From assembly GCA_913778905.1 (NCBI GenBank), contig CAJYYA010000001.1, positions 186,001-250,000 of the forward strand: 64,000 nt of DNA, written 5' to 3'. The translations under genes and the position numbers were made by a program. A model generated the notes under the pieces. It saw only the letters and a program-made list of their open reading frames with translations, was not told where the DNA came from and did no database searches. This document shows, one piece after another, positions 34,149 through 42,862 of the stretch (positions within the stretch are counted from its first letter, which is position 1; the number at the start of each line of letters is the position of its first letter). This stretch comes from an uncultured Naasia sp. (GTDB lineage: Bacteria > Actinomycetota > Actinomycetes > Actinomycetales > Microbacteriaceae).

Positions 34149-35117
34149 TTGGCGTACAGCGACCTTCCGCTCGACCGTCTGCGCGAGTACACCAGCGCGC
34201 AGACGGATCCAGCTGATTTCGACGAGTTCTGGTCCCGCACGATCGACGAGTCCGCGCGACTCTCGAGTGAGACCCTCGTCGAGAAGATCTCGACTCCTCT
34301 GACCGCCGTGGACGTCTATGACGTCACGTTCAGCGGATTCGGCGGGCAGAACATCAAGGCATGGCTGCGCGTTCCCGCCGGATCGACCGGCCCGCTCCCC
34401 ACGATCGTCGAGTTCGTCGGGTACGGCGGCGGCCGCGGCTACCCGACCGAGGATGCGACGATCGCGGCATCCGGTTTCGCGCATTTCCACATGGACACTC
34501 GCGGCCAGGGTTCCACCTGGAGCGTGGGCGACACGCCCGACGTGGCCGAGTCGTCCGATCCGCAGGTCCCCGGCGTGATGACCAAGGGCATCGGCTCGCG
34601 GGACACCTATTACTACCGTCGTCTCTTCACCGACGCCGTGTTGGCCGTGCGAGCTGCGGCCTCGCTCGACCTGGTCGACGAAACCCGCATCGGAGTTCGC
34701 GGCGGCAGCCAGGGCGGGGCGCTGTCGCTCGCCGCGACCGCGTTCAATCCCGATCTCGTCAAGGCGGCTGCCGTCCGCGTCGCCTTCCTCGCGGACTTCC
34801 CCCGCGCGGTGATGATCACGGACTCTCACCCGTTCCGCGAGATCGCCGACTATCTCAACACCTACCGCCTGCGCGCCGACGAGGTCATGGCGACCCTGTC
34901 CTACTTCGACAGCGTCAATACCGCCCGCCGCGGGAGGGTCCCCGCTCGGTTCTCCGTGGGTCTGATGGATCCGGTCACTCCCCCGTCGACCGTCTACGCG
35001 GCGTACAACGCCTACGCCGGCGAGAAGACGATGGCCGAGTGGACCTTCAACGGCCATGAGGGCGGCGGTCACCTCGACCTCCTCGGCGACATCGAGTTCT
35101 TCCGCGCCCGACTCTGA
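34149..35117 (+). CDS. Acetyl xylan esterase / cephalosporin-C deacetylase (CE7-like)
   Basis: The protein has 322 residues and is an alpha/beta hydrolase of the AXE1 family (PF05448). It opens like its relatives (YSDLPLDRLREY) and keeps the oxyanion segment FVGYGGGRG, the nucleophile in GGSQGG, the acid in LMDPVTPPST and the histidine in NGHEGGG. It removes acetyl groups from xylo-oligosaccharides or related acetylated compounds inside the cell; there is no signal peptide. The TTG start at 34149 has no ribosome-binding site, so translation may depend on the small ORF that ends six bases upstream. Confidence 0.92.
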   Translation: MAYSDLPLDRLREYTSAQTDPADFDEFWSRTIDESARLSSETLVEKISTPLTAVDVYDVTFSGFGGQNIKAWLRVPAGSTGPLPTIVEFVGYGGGRGYPTEDATIAASGFAHFHMDTRGQGSTWSVGDTPDVAESSDPQVPGVMTKGIGSRDTYYYRRLFTDAVLAVRAAASLDLVDETRIGVRGGSQGGALSLAATAFNPDLVKAAAVRVAFLADFPRAVMITDSHPFREIADYLNTYRLRADEVMATLSYFDSVNTARRGRVPARFSVGLMDPVTPPSTVYAAYNAYAGEKTMAEWTFNGHEGGGHLDLLGDIEFFRARL

Positions 35118-35144
35118 CCCGGCCCACCGCCCCGACCCCGCCCC

Positions 35145-35298
35145 AGCTGAACAAATGCAGGAGTCGGGAAAAGGAATGCAGGAAGCGGCGGCTCACGCAG
35201 TAGGGTCCCCCGCGGAAACATGCGGATCTTCCTTCTCGCGTCCTGCATACGCAACGGAAAATCCTGCACTTGTCAGCGCGTTCCTGCATTTGTGAAGT
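35145..35298. repeat. MITE-like ~155 bp repeat, copy 2
   Basis: It starts with the same AGCTGAACAAATGCAGGAGTC as copy 1, shares AAACATGCGG and repeated TCCTGCAT motifs, and ends TTCCTGCATTTGTGAA, the diverged inverted form of the start. Length and motif order match copy 1, while the interior is more diverged. The remaining bases to 35418 show no gene. Confidence 0.8.
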
Positions 35299-35418
35299 AG
35301 CCCGCACCGCGGAGCGCCGAATGTCGGCGTTCGGGGAATGCCCGACGGGCTGTCAGGCGTTGTCCCCCTCGCGCCCATCCGGGCGACGCCCACTCGGGCA
35401 GTGAGAGAAGGAGTCGCC

Positions 35419-36282
35419 ATGTCTGTCGTCGTCACCGGAGCAACCGGCCAGCTGGGCCGCCTCGCCGTGTCCCATCTCATCGCGCGCGGGGTAGCCCCCG
35501 CCGACATCGTCGCGGTCGGGCGCAACGGCGAGCGACTCGCCGAGCTCGACGCGTCCGGCGTGCGCACGGCCGTCGCGGACTATTCCGATGCCGCCGCCCT
35601 GGACGCCGCCTTCGCTGGAGCAGAGACGCTCGTCCTCATCTCGAGCAGCGAGGTCGGACAGCGCGCCGCGCAGCACGGAAATGCCATCGACGCCGCCGTG
35701 CGCGCCGGAATCCGTCGAGTGGTCTACACGAGCGCCCCGCACGCCAACTCCTCGGCGCTGATTCTCGCCCCTGAGCACAAGGCCACCGAGGAACTGCTGC
35801 AGGCGTCGCCGCTCGAGGTCACCGTCCTCCGCAACAACTGGTACAACGAGAATTACGAGTCGTCGCTCGGCCAGGCCGCCCAGTCCGGCGCCTACCTGGC
35901 GAGCACCGGCCAGGGCCGCGTCGCCAGCGCGTCGCGCGACGACTACGCGGAGGCGATCGCCGCCGTCGTGACCTCGGATGTCCACGGTGGCGAGGTCTAC
36001 GAACTCGCAGGCGACACCGCCTGGGATGGCGAGGACTTCGCCGCCGCAGCCACGGAGGTGCTGGGGCGCCCCATCATCTTCCGCTCGGTGGAGCCGGGCG
36101 AGCACCTCGAGATCCTCCGTTCCGCGGGACTCGACGAGGGAACCGCCGGGTTCGTCGTCGCCCTAGACGGCAACATCCGCGATGGCCTGCTCGACGGGCC
36201 GTCGGATGTGCTGTCCGGTCTGATCGGCCGCCCGACGACCCCGCTGATCGACACTCTCCGCAAGGCCGCCGCCGCGAGCTGA
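35419..36282 (+). CDS. NmrA/QorB-like NAD(P)H-binding oxidoreductase
   Basis: The protein has 287 residues from ATG 35419, with AGAAGGAG 6 nt upstream. The N-terminal Rossmann motif is VTGATGQLGRLAV. It further resembles NAD(P)H:quinone oxidoreductase 2 (QorB/YtfG): RRVVYTSAPHANSS, LRNNWYNENYESSL, and YELAGDTAWDGEDFAAAATEVLG. Such proteins reduce quinones or act as redox sensors. It is monocistronic; no MarR/HxlR regulator accompanies it, although one often does elsewhere. Confidence 0.9.
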   Translation: MSVVVTGATGQLGRLAVSHLIARGVAPADIVAVGRNGERLAELDASGVRTAVADYSDAAALDAAFAGAETLVLISSSEVGQRAAQHGNAIDAAVRAGIRRVVYTSAPHANSSALILAPEHKATEELLQASPLEVTVLRNNWYNENYESSLGQAAQSGAYLASTGQGRVASASRDDYAEAIAAVVTSDVHGGEVYELAGDTAWDGEDFAAAATEVLGRPIIFRSVEPGEHLEILRSAGLDEGTAGFVVALDGNIRDGLLDGPSDVLSGLIGRPTTPLIDTLRKAAAAS

Positions 36283-36294
36283 GTCGGCGCCTGG

Positions 36295-36425
36295 CGGGCC
36301 TCTAAATGCTTCGCTACTCGGCCGTAGGCCCCACGTGCGTTGAGCACAAGGGGCCTAAGGCACGGGGCGCTTGGCGGCCTACTCGACATCCAGATGTCGA
36401 GCAGGCCGCCCGGCCGTACCGACAG
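36295..36425. repeat. Diverged copy of the 190-602 intergenic repeat
   Basis: The segment has TGCTTCGCTACTCGGCCG, the inverted repeat CTACTCGACATC...GATGTCGAGCAGG and GCCGTACCGACAG, matching modules of the repeats at 190-602 and 10101-10231 with more substitutions and a rearranged middle. Confidence 0.65.
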
Positions 36426-36432
36426 CCCGCGC

Positions 36433-37329
36433 TCAGATCCGGTAGAAGCTTCGCGCCGTACCCGCGAACATCTGCTCGCGCTCCGGGCGGGTGAAGCCAG
36501 CCGTCAGCTCGTCGAAGGCCTGGTACAGCGCCGTCATCGTCGAGTACAGGCCGTCGACCGGGAAGTTGCTGGCGAACATCACGCGGTCCGAGCCGAACGC
36601 GTCGATGGTGGGCGCGACGACCTTGCGGAGCGACTCGATCGTCCACTTCTGGTCGGTCGTTCCGATCGCGGAGACCTTGACGACCACGTTGGGGCACGAT
36701 GCGATGTCGTCGAGGCCCCGCCGCCACTCGGCGAGCGTCTCATCGTCGCGACCGGCCGGCATCCCCAGGTGGTCGAGCACGATGCGGGTGTCGCTGAAAT
36801 CGCGTGCGAGGGTCGCGGCCTCGGGCAGTTGCGATCCGAAGACCTGGAGGTCGAACGACAGCCCCAGCGGCTCGAGCCGAGCGAACGCCTCCCGCCACGC
36901 CGGCTCCCGCATGATGCCGGGCCGATCCGTGTGGGTGAAGCGCGGGTCCGGGTGCCAGTTCAGGATGTGGCGGATGCCGCGCACCGACGGGATCGCCGCC
37001 AAGTCCTCGAGCAGCTCGATGGCGTCGACGTTCGAGAGGTCGGCCTTCGCCACCTGGGCGGCGGGCAACGGCGAGTGCTCTCGGATGACCTCGTCGATCC
37101 AGCGCGCTTCCACTCGGGGATCGCCGGCTCCGTTCTCGATGTGCACCGACGCCGCGATGGGCAGATCGGCGATGTCCGCCCGATAGTCGGCGAGCGTGTA
37201 GTCGCGCCGCAGGGCTCGATCGTCGCCGTGATAGCGATCGGTCGGCGCATCCGGTCCCAGCCACGGATAACCCAGCTCCAGGCGGGCGAGGTGGTGGTGC
37301 GGGTCGACGATGTCGAAATCGAAAGTCAC
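36433..37329 (-). CDS. Amidohydrolase/lactonase of the COG3618 type
   Basis: The protein has 298 residues from GTG 37329, with GGGGGAGG 7 nt upstream. It belongs to the amidohydrolase-2 TIM barrels that include L-fucono-, L-rhamnono- and 4-sulfomuconolactone hydrolases. Metal and substrate motifs are DPHHHL at the N-terminus, NWHPD, VLDHLGMPAG and the C-terminal SNFPVD, whose Asp is catalytic. It is the last gene of an operon with a sugar transporter and three dehydrogenases, so it probably opens a sugar-acid lactone. It overlaps the previous gene by four bases. Confidence 0.88.
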   Translation of the reverse strand: MTFDFDIVDPHHHLARLELGYPWLGPDAPTDRYHGDDRALRRDYTLADYRADIADLPIAASVHIENGAGDPRVEARWIDEVIREHSPLPAAQVAKADLSNVDAIELLEDLAAIPSVRGIRHILNWHPDPRFTHTDRPGIMREPAWREAFARLEPLGLSFDLQVFGSQLPEAATLARDFSDTRIVLDHLGMPAGRDDETLAEWRRGLDDIASCPNVVVKVSAIGTTDQKWTIESLRKVVAPTIDAFGSDRVMFASNFPVDGLYSTMTALYQAFDELTAGFTRPEREQMFAGTARSFYRI

Positions 37330-38270
37330 GAGCGAGCCTCCCCCGCGTCCGAGCGACGCGCGATGGTCTGGATGATGCCGGTGTGGTCGAGGTCTCCGGA
37401 TCCGCTCTCGACCATGTCGGCGAAGAGCTCCTCGACGACGTGGGCGACCGGGAGTTCGAGGCCCTGCGCGCGCGCCGCTTCCGCGACGAAGCGCAAGTCC
37501 TTGAGCTGGTTCTTCCCGCTGCCGCCCTCGGCGTAATCGTCGGTCAGCCACTTGACCGACTTCTGGCTCAGGACCTCGGATGAGGCGAGCCCGCCCGAGA
37601 GGATCTCGATGAGCGCCTGCTGGTCCAGCCCGGCACGGCGCGCGAGCAGGAGCGCCTCAGAGATCGCGGTCACGGTCGAGGCGACGATGACCTGATTGCA
37701 GAGCTTCGCGAGCGCCCCGGTTCCCGAGGCCCCGAAGACGCGGACGGTGCGGCCGTAGTGTTCGAAGACGGGGAGCACCTCGGCGATAGCGGACTCCTCT
37801 CCGCCGACCATGAGGCTGAGCGTGCCGCGAGCTGCGCCGATCGTGCCGCCGCTCATGGGCGCATCGACGACGCGGACGCCGTGCTCGGCGAGCATCCGCT
37901 CGGCGAAGTCGGCGACCGCGACGGGCGAGATGGTGCCGTGCACCACGAGGACGGGCGATCCGATGCCCTGCTCTTCCCACCCGGCCAGGAGGCCGTCGGC
38001 GCGGAAGACGAGCTCCTCGACCTGAGGCAGGTCCGGAAGCACGGTGAGAGTCACGGGTCGAGCCGCACCAGCGGGACGTTCGACCTCGACGGCGCCCGCC
38101 GCGACCGCCTCCGCCGCCTTGCCCGGGGTCCGGTTCCACACCCTGGGCGCGGCCCCCGCCTCGGCGAGACGGATCGCGATGGGCAGACCCATCGGGCCGA
38201 GTCCGCAGAGGCCCACCTCCGTAGACGACGGAGCCCGCGAAGCACTCACGGCACCAGCGGCTCCGGTCAT
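37326..38270 (-). CDS. 3-hydroxyisobutyrate/tartronate-semialdehyde reductase-like dehydrogenase
   Basis: The protein has 314 residues from ATG 38270. The Rossmann motif GLCGLGPMGLPIAIRLAEAG binds NAD(P); VDAPMSGGTIGA is the substrate loop; the catalytic lysine lies in GALAKLCNQ. The family covers GarR, MmsB and L-threonate dehydrogenases, which act on beta-hydroxyacids. It overlaps both neighbours by four bases, so it is part of the catabolic operon. The precise substrate cannot be assigned. Confidence 0.9.
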   Translation of the reverse strand: MTGAAGAVSASRAPSSTEVGLCGLGPMGLPIAIRLAEAGAAPRVWNRTPGKAAEAVAAGAVEVERPAGAARPVTLTVLPDLPQVEELVFRADGLLAGWEEQGIGSPVLVVHGTISPVAVADFAERMLAEHGVRVVDAPMSGGTIGAARGTLSLMVGGEESAIAEVLPVFEHYGRTVRVFGASGTGALAKLCNQVIVASTVTAISEALLLARRAGLDQQALIEILSGGLASSEVLSQKSVKWLTDDYAEGGSGKNQLKDLRFVAEAARAQGLELPVAHVVEELFADMVESGSGDLDHTGIIQTIARRSDAGEARS

Positions 38271-39169
38271 GCGCGCACCGGCTGCAACAGGCCCCCGCCG
38301 ACGTCTTCGAATGCGACGGTCGCCTCGAAGCCGAGTTGCTCCCGCGCGCGGGTGAGGTCGAGTCCGACCTCGCGTCCCGACAGTCCCTGCACGGGAACAT
38401 CCGGGATGACCGCCGCGGCTGCAGCGGTCGTGTCGTCGGAGAGATAGGTGAGCGGCGCGGCCACGAGAATGCCGGGGGCGGCAGGCGTGGAGCGGAGCAG
38501 CGCGGCCTCGATGGCGCGGGCGGCATCCGTCACGTCCAGGTAGCTCCAGCCCTCGTAAGCCTGGCGCACGGCCTGCTCGTCGAGCGCTGCCCGCACGTGC
38601 GCGGCGAAGCGCGCTCCCCCGTCGAGCGTGATGTCGCGGACCAGCGGAAAACGCAGGCCGGTCAATTCCAGCCCCCAGGTCGCGTGCGCCATCCGGGCGG
38701 CCTGCTCGTTCGCGTCCTTCGACAGCGAGTAGCTGTCGCCGAACGCTGTGGGCTCGGTCTCGTCGTAGGGCAGGTGCGTCGGCGGCTTGAGTCGACCGAG
38801 CGGGAGTCCGCTGGCGTTGATGCTCGAGGCGTAGACGACTTTCTGCACGCCCAGCGAGGCCGCGATCGAGAAGACGGCGTAGGTGCCGACCGTGTTGATC
38901 CGATAGGTGGAGATGTCGTCGGTGACGTCCATCCCCGCGATCCCACCCAGATGGACGACCGCGTCGGCACCGGCGAGAGCGGCCCGGAGCGCACCCTCGT
39001 CGGTGATGTCCCCGACGGCCCACGCGATCCCGTCCATCGGCGCCTCGGGCGACAGGTCGAACCCGGTGACCAGGGCACCGGCCGCGACGAGATGCGCGAC
39101 GGTCGCTCGGCCGATGAGGCCGGCGGCTCCGGTGACGACGATGCGTGAGCCGTCGAGGCGGTCGATCAC
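38267..39169 (-). CDS. NAD-dependent epimerase/dehydratase family protein (uronate-dehydrogenase-like)
   Basis: The protein has 300 residues from GTG 39169, overlapping the permease stop. It is an extended SDR with VVTGAAGLIGRATV (NAD), VHLGGIAG, VVYASSINASG (catalytic Ser) and the YSLSK catalytic Tyr-Lys pair. The arrangement is close to hexuronate dehydrogenases, which give aldarolactones that a COG3618 hydrolase could open; such a hydrolase is two genes downstream. That pairing is inference. Confidence 0.88.
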   Translation of the reverse strand: MIDRLDGSRIVVTGAAGLIGRATVAHLVAAGALVTGFDLSPEAPMDGIAWAVGDITDEGALRAALAGADAVVHLGGIAGMDVTDDISTYRINTVGTYAVFSIAASLGVQKVVYASSINASGLPLGRLKPPTHLPYDETEPTAFGDSYSLSKDANEQAARMAHATWGLELTGLRFPLVRDITLDGGARFAAHVRAALDEQAVRQAYEGWSYLDVTDAARAIEAALLRSTPAAPGILVAAPLTYLSDDTTAAAAAVIPDVPVQGLSGREVGLDLTRAREQLGFEATVAFEDVGGGLLQPVRA

Positions 39170-40197
39170 TTGGTCTCTGCCTCCGCGAGTGCGGGCTCGC
39201 CGGCCACCGGGGTGCCCGGACCGGTGCCGCGCTTGAGGATCGGCCACCCCTTGGCGCCCTGGTCGAGAGCGACGGCGATCACGACGACCGAGCCGGTCAC
39301 GATCTGCTCGTAGAAGCTCGGCACGTTGAGCAGCACGAGGCCGTTCGTCAGGGCGCCGAGGATGAGCGCACCGACGAGGGTCCCGGCGATGCGGCCCTCA
39401 CCGCCCATGAGGTTCGCGCCGCCGATGACGGCCGCCGCGATCGCGGTGAGGAGGTACGGGCTGCCACCCTCGGTCTGGGCCGCGTTGATGCGGGCGACGA
39501 GGATGAGGCCGGCGAGGCCTGCGAGTCCGCCCGAGAGCGCGTAGACCATGACCTTGACGCGGTTGACGCGGATGCCGGAGAGCCAGGCGGTCTCCTCGCT
39601 GCCGCCGACGGCGATGACGTTCTCGCCGAAGACCGTGCGACGCAGCACCAGCCAGCAGAGGATGCCGACGACCGCGACGATGACGACCATGACCGGGACG
39701 CCGCCGATGTAGCTGTTGAGCATCAGGATGAACTCCTGCGGGATGTTGTAGACCGGCTTGCCGTCGGTGGTGACGTAGGCGAGGCCCTGGAAGATGCTCA
39801 TGGTGCCCAGCGTCGCGATGAAGGGCGGCAGCTTGAGCCTCGTGATGAGCAGGCCGTTGACGACGCCGCAGGCGAGGCCCGCCGCGATACCGATGATCAG
39901 CGCGAGGAACGGCGAGACGCCGTTGGCCGTCATCAGTGTGGCGGAGATGATGCCGACGACGCTCGCGATCGATCCGACCGACAGGTCGATACCACCGGTG
40001 ATGATCACGAAGGTGACACCGAGGCCGATGATCGCGTTGATGCTGGCGGCGACCGCGATGTCGCGCAGGTTGCCGGGGGTGAGGAAGTTGTTGTTGAGGA
40101 TGCCGAAGATGGCGAAGATGAGGATCGCGGCACCGTAGATGCCGACCTCCTGGACGTTGATCCGGCGCCGTTCGCGCACGGGAGCTGCCTTGTTCAT
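39166..40197 (-). CDS. Sugar ABC transporter permease (RbsC/AraH type)
   Basis: The protein has 343 residues and about ten membrane helices. The family marker GLGVTFVIITGGIDLSVGS and the coupling region ENVIAVGGSEETAWLSGI are clear. It would form a homodimeric channel with the double ATPase encoded next to it (4-bp overlap). A polar C-terminal tail follows the last helix. Confidence 0.94.
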   Translation of the reverse strand: MNKAAPVRERRRINVQEVGIYGAAILIFAIFGILNNNFLTPGNLRDIAVAASINAIIGLGVTFVIITGGIDLSVGSIASVVGIISATLMTANGVSPFLALIIGIAAGLACGVVNGLLITRLKLPPFIATLGTMSIFQGLAYVTTDGKPVYNIPQEFILMLNSYIGGVPVMVVIVAVVGILCWLVLRRTVFGENVIAVGGSEETAWLSGIRVNRVKVMVYALSGGLAGLAGLILVARINAAQTEGGSPYLLTAIAAAVIGGANLMGGEGRIAGTLVGALILGALTNGLVLLNVPSFYEQIVTGSVVVIAVALDQGAKGWPILKRGTGPGTPVAGEPALAEAETK

Positions 40198-41693
40198 TGC
40201 TGTCCTTCCGCGACGCCCATGGCGCTCGCTACCAAATTCTGTTCGGTGATCGCGTCGCCGCTGAAAGAGCCGGCGAAGGCTCCGGCGCGCATGACGAGCA
40301 CCCGGTCGCTGAGAGAGATGATCTCGGGGAGGTCGGAGGAGACGACGATGATCGAGTTCCCCTCCGACGCGAGCTTGTCGATGAGCTTGTAGATCTCGAC
40401 GCGGCCGCCGACGTCGACGCCCTTCGTCGGCTCGTCGAAGAGATAGGTGGTGGCGCCCCGCCAGGTCCACTTGGCGATGACGACCTTCTGCTGATTCCCG
40501 CCGGAGAATTGGCGGGCATTGAGTCGCACGTTGTCCGGACGCAGCGACATGCTCTGCGTCTGCTCGGTCGCGATGCGGATTTGCTTGGCCTTGCTGACGA
40601 AGGGCCCGTACTTGTTGAACTGCCTGTCGGCCGTCATCGCGATGTTCGCATAGGCGGGGATCTGCAGCGCGAGCCCCTGGCGCTTGCGCTCTTCGGGGAT
40701 GAAGGCGATACCGGCGGCGCGGCTGGAGTGCGGGTCGGTGATCTTGACGTGCTTGCCCGCGATCGTCACGGACCCGGAGCACCCTGCATCCGCGCGGATG
40801 ATGGCCCGGAGGAACTCGGTCCGACCGGAACCCACGAGCCCGGCGATGCCGACGACCTCCCCCCGGCGCACCTCGAGCGACAGTGGCTGGGGGTGACGCG
40901 GGTGCTGCACGCCGTTCGCGACGAAGTGGACAGGGGCGTCGGCTCGCACGGGGTGCTCGCGCGTGAAGCTCAGCAGCTCGCGGCCGACCATCTTCTGCAC
41001 GATCTCCTTGTCGTCCGTCTCCGCGATCGTCGAACGGAACGCGGTGCGGCCGTCGCGGAGGACGACCACGCTGTCGGAGACCCGCATGACCTCGGGCATC
41101 TTGTGCGAGACGAAGAGCACCGCGACCTGCCGCTCGGCCACGATCTCGCGGACCCGCTCGAGGACCTGGACCGCGTTGTGCTCGAGCATGCTCGTGGTCG
41201 GCTCGTCGAGCGCGATGATCTTCGCGTCGAAGGCGAACGCCCGGGCGATAGCCATGGCCTGTCGCTCGGCAGGGCTCAGCAGGGCGACCTTGTCGGTCGC
41301 CTTCACCGGGAAGCCCATGAGCAGCATGTCGGCGATGACACCGGCGACGGCCTCCTTGGCGCGCTTCCGGTCGTCACGGCCGCGGCCGATCATCACGTTC
41401 TGCGCGACGGTCAGCTGCGGGACCACCGCGGGCTCCTGCTGGGCGATGACGATGCCGTCGGCGAGCGCCCGGCGCGGGGAGTAGTCCTCGCGCCGGACGC
41501 CGTCGATGGTGATCGATCCGCTGTCGGGACTGAGCGCGCCGCCGAGGATGCCCAGCAGCGTGCTCTTCCCCGCGCCGTTCTCGCCGGCGATGGTGCAGAT
41601 CTCCCCCGCGTGGACCTGGAAGGTCACGTGGTCGAGGGCTCGCACCCCGGGAAAGCTCTTCGCGATCCCGTCGATGTCGAGAAGGGGTTTCAT
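40194..41693 (-). CDS. Sugar ABC transporter ATPase with two nucleotide-binding domains (RbsA/MglA type)
   Basis: The protein has 499 residues from ATG 41693; GTG 41705 is an alternative start. Domain 1 has Walker A GENGAGKST, a signature-like LSPAERQA and LDEPT. Domain 2 (from ~250) lacks a standard Walker A (GLVGSGRTE), as usual in this family, but has FSGGNQQK and FDEPTKGVDVGG. It energises uptake of a pentose or similar sugar together with the permease and the binding protein at 41745. Confidence 0.95.
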   Translation of the reverse strand: MKPLLDIDGIAKSFPGVRALDHVTFQVHAGEICTIAGENGAGKSTLLGILGGALSPDSGSITIDGVRREDYSPRRALADGIVIAQQEPAVVPQLTVAQNVMIGRGRDDRKRAKEAVAGVIADMLLMGFPVKATDKVALLSPAERQAMAIARAFAFDAKIIALDEPTTSMLEHNAVQVLERVREIVAERQVAVLFVSHKMPEVMRVSDSVVVLRDGRTAFRSTIAETDDKEIVQKMVGRELLSFTREHPVRADAPVHFVANGVQHPRHPQPLSLEVRRGEVVGIAGLVGSGRTEFLRAIIRADAGCSGSVTIAGKHVKITDPHSSRAAGIAFIPEERKRQGLALQIPAYANIAMTADRQFNKYGPFVSKAKQIRIATEQTQSMSLRPDNVRLNARQFSGGNQQKVVIAKWTWRGATTYLFDEPTKGVDVGGRVEIYKLIDKLASEGNSIIVVSSDLPEIISLSDRVLVMRAGAFAGSFSGDAITEQNLVASAMGVAEGQQ

Positions 41694-41744
41694 TGAATCG
41701 ATCACTCTCTACTTCGTCGTACTAGCGGTGATGATGCGTCTCGA

Positions 41745-42809
41745 TCAGGGCATGCCGGTCGCGTACTGCGACACGTTCTCCGAGTCGATGACGAAGGCCG
41801 GGACCTCGATCCACGCGGGGACCTGCTTGCCGGCGAGCAGCCAGAGTCCGGCGTCGACGCCTGCGGCGCCTTCGACGCCGGGCTTCTGCGAGACCGTGGC
41901 GGTCAGGTTGCCGTTTTGGATCTCCTTCTTCGCCTGCGGGATTCCATCGGTGCCGACGAGCAGGATCTGTCCGGTCTTGCCGGCGCGCTCGATCGCGGTC
42001 GCGACGCCGAAGGCCATTCCGTCATTCTGGACGTAGAACGCCTTGATGTCGGGGTTGGCCGTCAGCATGGCGGTGGCGATGTCCTGGGCCTTGGTCTGGT
42101 CCCAGTTCGCGGTCTGCGAGGCGACGAGCTTGAGGTTCGTGTGCTTTTCGAGTCCGTTCTTGAATCCCTGACCGCGGTTGAGCGCGTTGGAGGATCCGGG
42201 GTCACCCTCGACCATTGCGACGTCCCCGCCGTTCGGCAGCTTCTCCGAAATGAAGTCGGCGGCGGACTCACCCGTGGTGAGCGAGTCGGGGCCCGAGTAG
42301 ACGACGCCGGGGAGGGTGCCCTTGGCGTCATTCAGGACGGCCACCGGCACGCCCTTCGCGAGCGCCTCGGAGAAGACCGAGTCGAGGCCGGTGGCCGAGA
42401 TCGGCGACGCGAGCAGGATGCTGCAGTTCTGGTTGAGCGCGCTCTTGGCCTTGTCCAGCTGCTCGGTGATGGAGGACTCGTCGTTGACGGCGAAGATCTG
42501 CGACTTCATGCCGAGCTCCTTCGCGCGCTTCTCGACGCCGTCGGCGACGAACGACCAGTACTCGTTCGAGAGGGTCCGGGTCACGTAGCAGACGGTCGCG
42601 TCGGCGGGGACGGTCGGGGCGCCCAAGCTCTTCAGCACGTCGTCGTAGGGCGTGACGCCGTCGGCCTGGACGAGGGAGGTGATGTTCGCGGATCCCTCGG
42701 AGGAGCCACCGGCGGCGGGGCCGTCCGGGGTCGCCGAGCAACCGGCGAGGCCGACCGCGAAGACCGCCGCGGCGACGACCGCCGAGGAGCGGAGGATGGT
42801 GCGGGACAT
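41745..42809 (-). CDS. Sugar ABC transporter substrate-binding lipoprotein
   Basis: The protein has 354 residues from ATG 42809, with GAAAGG 8 nt upstream. The lipobox LAGC is near residue 23. The mature part is a type-I periplasmic binding fold (Peripla_BP_4): VCYVTRTLSNEYWSFVADGVEKRAKELG, LLASPISATGLDSVFSEALAKGVPVAVLND and LLVGTDGIPQAKKEI. It differs enough from RbsB/XylF that I cannot name the sugar. It is the first transporter gene after the SAF-domain oxidoreductase. Confidence 0.94.
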   Translation of the reverse strand: MSRTILRSSAVVAAAVFAVGLAGCSATPDGPAAGGSSEGSANITSLVQADGVTPYDDVLKSLGAPTVPADATVCYVTRTLSNEYWSFVADGVEKRAKELGMKSQIFAVNDESSITEQLDKAKSALNQNCSILLASPISATGLDSVFSEALAKGVPVAVLNDAKGTLPGVVYSGPDSLTTGESAADFISEKLPNGGDVAMVEGDPGSSNALNRGQGFKNGLEKHTNLKLVASQTANWDQTKAQDIATAMLTANPDIKAFYVQNDGMAFGVATAIERAGKTGQILLVGTDGIPQAKKEIQNGNLTATVSQKPGVEGAAGVDAGLWLLAGKQVPAWIEVPAFVIDSENVSQYATGMP

Positions 42810-42862
42810 GGTGTTGCCTTTCATCTTCGGAAGGTGGGGTGCAGGAGGAAAGATGCTGTGGG

